Shown here: positions 61,450 through 64,000 of the stretch, piece by piece
How the letters are laid out: each line of letters opens with the position of its first letter
Position numbering within the stretch: the stretch's first letter is position 1
Assembly: GCA_015178975.1 (NCBI GenBank)
Contig: WHVD01000041.1
Coordinates: 248,001-312,000 of the forward strand
From: Hysterangium stoloniferum
Lineage: Eukaryota > Basidiomycota > Agaricomycetes > Hysterangiales > Hysterangiaceae
Reading direction: 5' to 3'
Length of the DNA: 64,000 nt
Notes under the pieces: model-generated
Database searches by the model: none
What the model saw: only the letters and a program-made list of their open reading frames with translations
What the model was told of the DNA's origin: nothing
Program-made: the position numbers and the translations under genes

Positions 61450-63021
61450 ATGGATAAGACACGGATTATCTCCTGGCGTGAACGAGCCCTATCCCAACAG
61501 CTTGAGAACAGCGATGATAAGGCAAACGGCGGGAAGATAAATGTGCTGTGGTCGAGTTCTCAAGGAGGATGCGGTCCATTAAAAAGACTTTTGAGAGATG
61601 TTGAAAGTGACTGGTTTTACTTATTTTTCATATTCTTCGGCTTACAATTTCTTTTTTCTCTCAATATTCGCAACGTACTGTCTATACTCGATGCCGAACC
61701 AACAGAATCACATCTTCCCCCGCCAACGCAGGCACAAAGACCTACATTTCATAACCCAACGGGACCGGGTGATGACTTGGTACACTCTCCGGACAACGCA
61801 TCACCAAATCTTTCTCCGATATCTACAACCTCAGCTACCTCAAAAGGATCTTCTGAATCGGCAATAGCTTTACGCACCTCAGCATCATTCCCTTGCGTTA
61901 CCCCATCAACTCGCCCAGCAAAACGTTTACGCTCATCTCTTAATATCCCCTCGTCCAAAACAAGTGGAAGTCCGGTCTTATCCTCTAAAGGAAAGGGGAA
62001 ATTTGGCATATCTAGCAATGTGCTACTGAAAGTATCACGGTCCCTTAACGAGAAGGCGATGACTGAATACTCAGGTTCTCAACAACGAACATCACAGCGA
62101 TCTCAAGCATTAACCAGATCATCCACCCAACAAGTGCCCCCGCCACTCTCCCTCACTCGTCAGACTTCTGATCAACTAGGTTCCTACCCTAAACCCTTAA
62201 GGGAAGTCGAAGTCGCCCCGTTGCCAACGCAGTCTGCTCAAGCAAGCATACCGGAGAAAAAATACTCCTCAACAGCAAGAACCTCTGAAACTACCTCACG
62301 GCATTCCACAACAATCACCGACTCGCCACGGAAAGTACGATTAAAGGCATTGTTGAAGACTATTGATCAAGCTGCTCCATTTCCCAATCAAACCACACCT
62401 ACAGTTTCTGAATCCCGCACCGTGTCAGAGAATTCGGATTTGGATTCAGGCCGACCTGCCGCCCAGGAGCCTGTGAGACTACTGTCCGATCCACGTCGAC
62501 GTAGGCCTTTGGCACTGGGTATGCGGCGCCCTGTACTTCCCCAAAAAGTAGCGGGCTCCGTGCTAAAATTGGCAGGTTCCATATCTAATGGAAATTCGTC
62601 CCAATCAAGTATCATGAGTGCCGTATCAGCTGTTTCTTCATCTTTGACAGTGGCGTCCCTGGTGGGAGACATTTCAAATTCGAATCAGGTGGCACATCCT
62701 TTATCTCAACATAACGGAGCAACAAAAGTTCGGCCTCAACGGAGCCATGCTGGATATAGAGTTGTGAGCCCGCAATCGACCCCTGCCTTCAACACATTAT
62801 TGTTGCCATCAGATATTGAAGACGACCTGCAAGGAGCCGATGAGGAGATTCAGGGCATTCAATCGACACCAGAGATTGCAAATGCTGGTCTTCAGAAAGA
62901 ACTCAAGGAGGATGATTTTGAAGGCCACATATCATCTGACGGGTATTCATCTTCATCGTATGGCGATATCGACGTTGACCTTACGGCATTGGAGGATGTC
63001 TGTAAGGTTTATGACGCATAA
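61450..63021 (+). CDS. Ser/Pro-rich protein of unknown function (about 490-523 aa)
   Basis: One long open frame starts MDKTRIISWRERALSQQLEN. I do not recognise a family. The body is Ser/Thr/Pro-rich with a basic centre (LLSDPRRRRPLALGMRRPVL) and an acidic C-terminus (DIDVDLTALEDVCKVYD). Positions 61607-61705 (99 nt, GTGACT to CAACAG) are very pyrimidine-rich and encode an isolated hydrophobic stretch (DWFYLFFIFFGLQFLF). This is probably an in-frame intron rather than a membrane segment. With it removed the protein has 490 aa and no membrane segment. The gene has the same direction as the RING gene. Inference: a nuclear, mostly disordered protein. Confidence 0.65.
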   Translation: MDKTRIISWRERALSQQLENSDDKANGGKINVLWSSSQGGCGPLKRLLRDVESDWFYLFFIFFGLQFLFSLNIRNVLSILDAEPTESHLPPPTQAQRPTFHNPTGPGDDLVHSPDNASPNLSPISTTSATSKGSSESAIALRTSASFPCVTPSTRPAKRLRSSLNIPSSKTSGSPVLSSKGKGKFGISSNVLLKVSRSLNEKAMTEYSGSQQRTSQRSQALTRSSTQQVPPPLSLTRQTSDQLGSYPKPLREVEVAPLPTQSAQASIPEKKYSSTARTSETTSRHSTTITDSPRKVRLKALLKTIDQAAPFPNQTTPTVSESRTVSENSDLDSGRPAAQEPVRLLSDPRRRRPLALGMRRPVLPQKVAGSVLKLAGSISNGNSSQSSIMSAVSAVSSSLTVASLVGDISNSNQVAHPLSQHNGATKVRPQRSHAGYRVVSPQSTPAFNTLLLPSDIEDDLQGADEEIQGIQSTPEIANAGLQKELKEDDFEGHISSDGYSSSSYGDIDVDLTALEDVCKVYDA

Positions 63022-64000
63022 TGACGCCAGGGTATTGCAGGGGCTTTGCTCTATTTCCAGAGACGGGGTTGCGGGGGGCTGTGCTAACTTCTATGACAAT
63101 TTTCCACTATGGGTTTCCCCATCAAACTCTGTCCTTTGTTGGATAGGCGTAAGTTGAGCAAGACAGATGCCTAGGGGAAGTGACATCATCCTGTGGGTTT
63201 TAAGATCAGATGTTACTCCTGAACCTGTCACATTCAAAGAGGAACTGATTGGCTACTTGCGGCAATCAAGCCGGATGAAGTGCCTGTGTAAAGAACGTAA
63301 GATAACCTGACAAGTCTTGAACATTGAGGGATGGTCGATTAAGGGAAGGTGGTGGCACAGGCCATTACATAATAGTAGTTTGTGGCCAGTCGAGATCTAA
63401 ATTAATTCTTCCATAAAGAAGTTGCCAAAGATCTTGGCAATTCCGATGGAATAATCAACAGTTTGTCAACCTACCCGAGTGGGAGGGATATAAAGAAAAC
63501 CCCACAAGTATGCCATAAAGGTGGGTAGTGTCGCGGGCAAAACTTCTGGTTCAGTTCTGATGGCCGGCTAGCCGACAGGATGGCAGTTACCAGGGTCGGC
63601 AAACGCCCGAGGGCTGTATAGAATATCATTCTATACAATAGTGCTATCTAGTTAACATGTCGTCTTGACTCGGGTTTGTGGCTGGTCCATCATAGCATAA
63701 ATGTTTTCCGCCAAAAGCAGCGGAAGCTTGTCAATGACATTACGGACATTCATGTCAATAAACTATAAAATATCGATCTTCCTCATTGAGCTGGGATCCA
63801 AGCCACCCGTAATTCCTGAGTAAAACTTGTTCCAAAATTGAGGTTACCTCGTCACGGGATATTGTTTACGACTTTCGAAAGGGAGTGCGCGCGCAGAACG
63901 TCAACCAACAATGCATAAAATGGCAGAATATAGTTGTCATTAATATCATTAAGTAGCAGGTATAACATCAATGCCAATTCCAGACGAGCATGCATGTCAC
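63022..64000. other. 3' flank, no supported gene
   Basis: I see only short frames without motifs, up to the right window edge. Confidence 0.5.

Noticed and set aside
61607-61705. A membrane-spanning helix in the Ser/Pro-rich protein
   Set aside because: The stretch has intron borders, a pyrimidine-rich composition and a length divisible by three; an unspliced intron explains it better.

Overview
The window comes from a filamentous fungus, almost certainly a mushroom-forming basidiomycete. The protein genes are cut by many short introns (about 48-70 nt, GTRNGT donors, YAG acceptors). Introns fall inside nearly every gene, exons can be tiny, and the mobile elements are fungal Ty1/copia, Ty3/gypsy and Tc1-like types. 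I rebuilt gene models by hand. Reading frame and phase close across every exon of each multi-exon model given here. Nothing was checked against a database.

Left part (1-17 kb). A Ty1/copia element on the minus strand runs off the left edge with its LTR at 1418-1624. A six-exon gene of unknown function lies at 3361-4626. A Tc1-type relic, LTR copies and a tRNA-derived SINE-like unit follow. An intact 11-exon GH43 glycosidase gene is at 9174-11487 (minus), and a fold-back repeat lies beyond it. From 12.8 to 17.2 kb I recognise no gene.

Middle part (17-35 kb). Three paralogous genes in tandem (17309, 19690 and 22448) encode secreted proteins built from a repeat of about 56 residues, with exon borders that follow the repeats. 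I cannot assign this family, and it is the most promising candidate for something undescribed. A complete calcineurin A gene (26442-29329) and a two-finger C2H2 protein gene (33556-34577) follow.

Transposon island (36-46 kb). Decayed Ty3/gypsy gag and pol, nearly free of CG dinucleotides, are interrupted by at least four later insertions. Three of these can be removed at 5-bp target duplications to restore the pol reading order. A paralogue of the C2H2 gene lies just beyond (47135-48485).

Right part (49-64 kb). This holds an intact gene for the hydantoinase B half of 5-oxoprolinase without its A half (49614-52061), a methyltransferase-like relic, UBC13 (54499-55588), a very large RING-H2 protein gene on the same strand (55860-61173), and a Ser/Pro-rich protein gene of unknown function (61450-63021). 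The E2 and RING pair suggests ubiquitin signalling. The secreted cluster and GH43 suggest secreted functions. No pathway links the genes as a whole.
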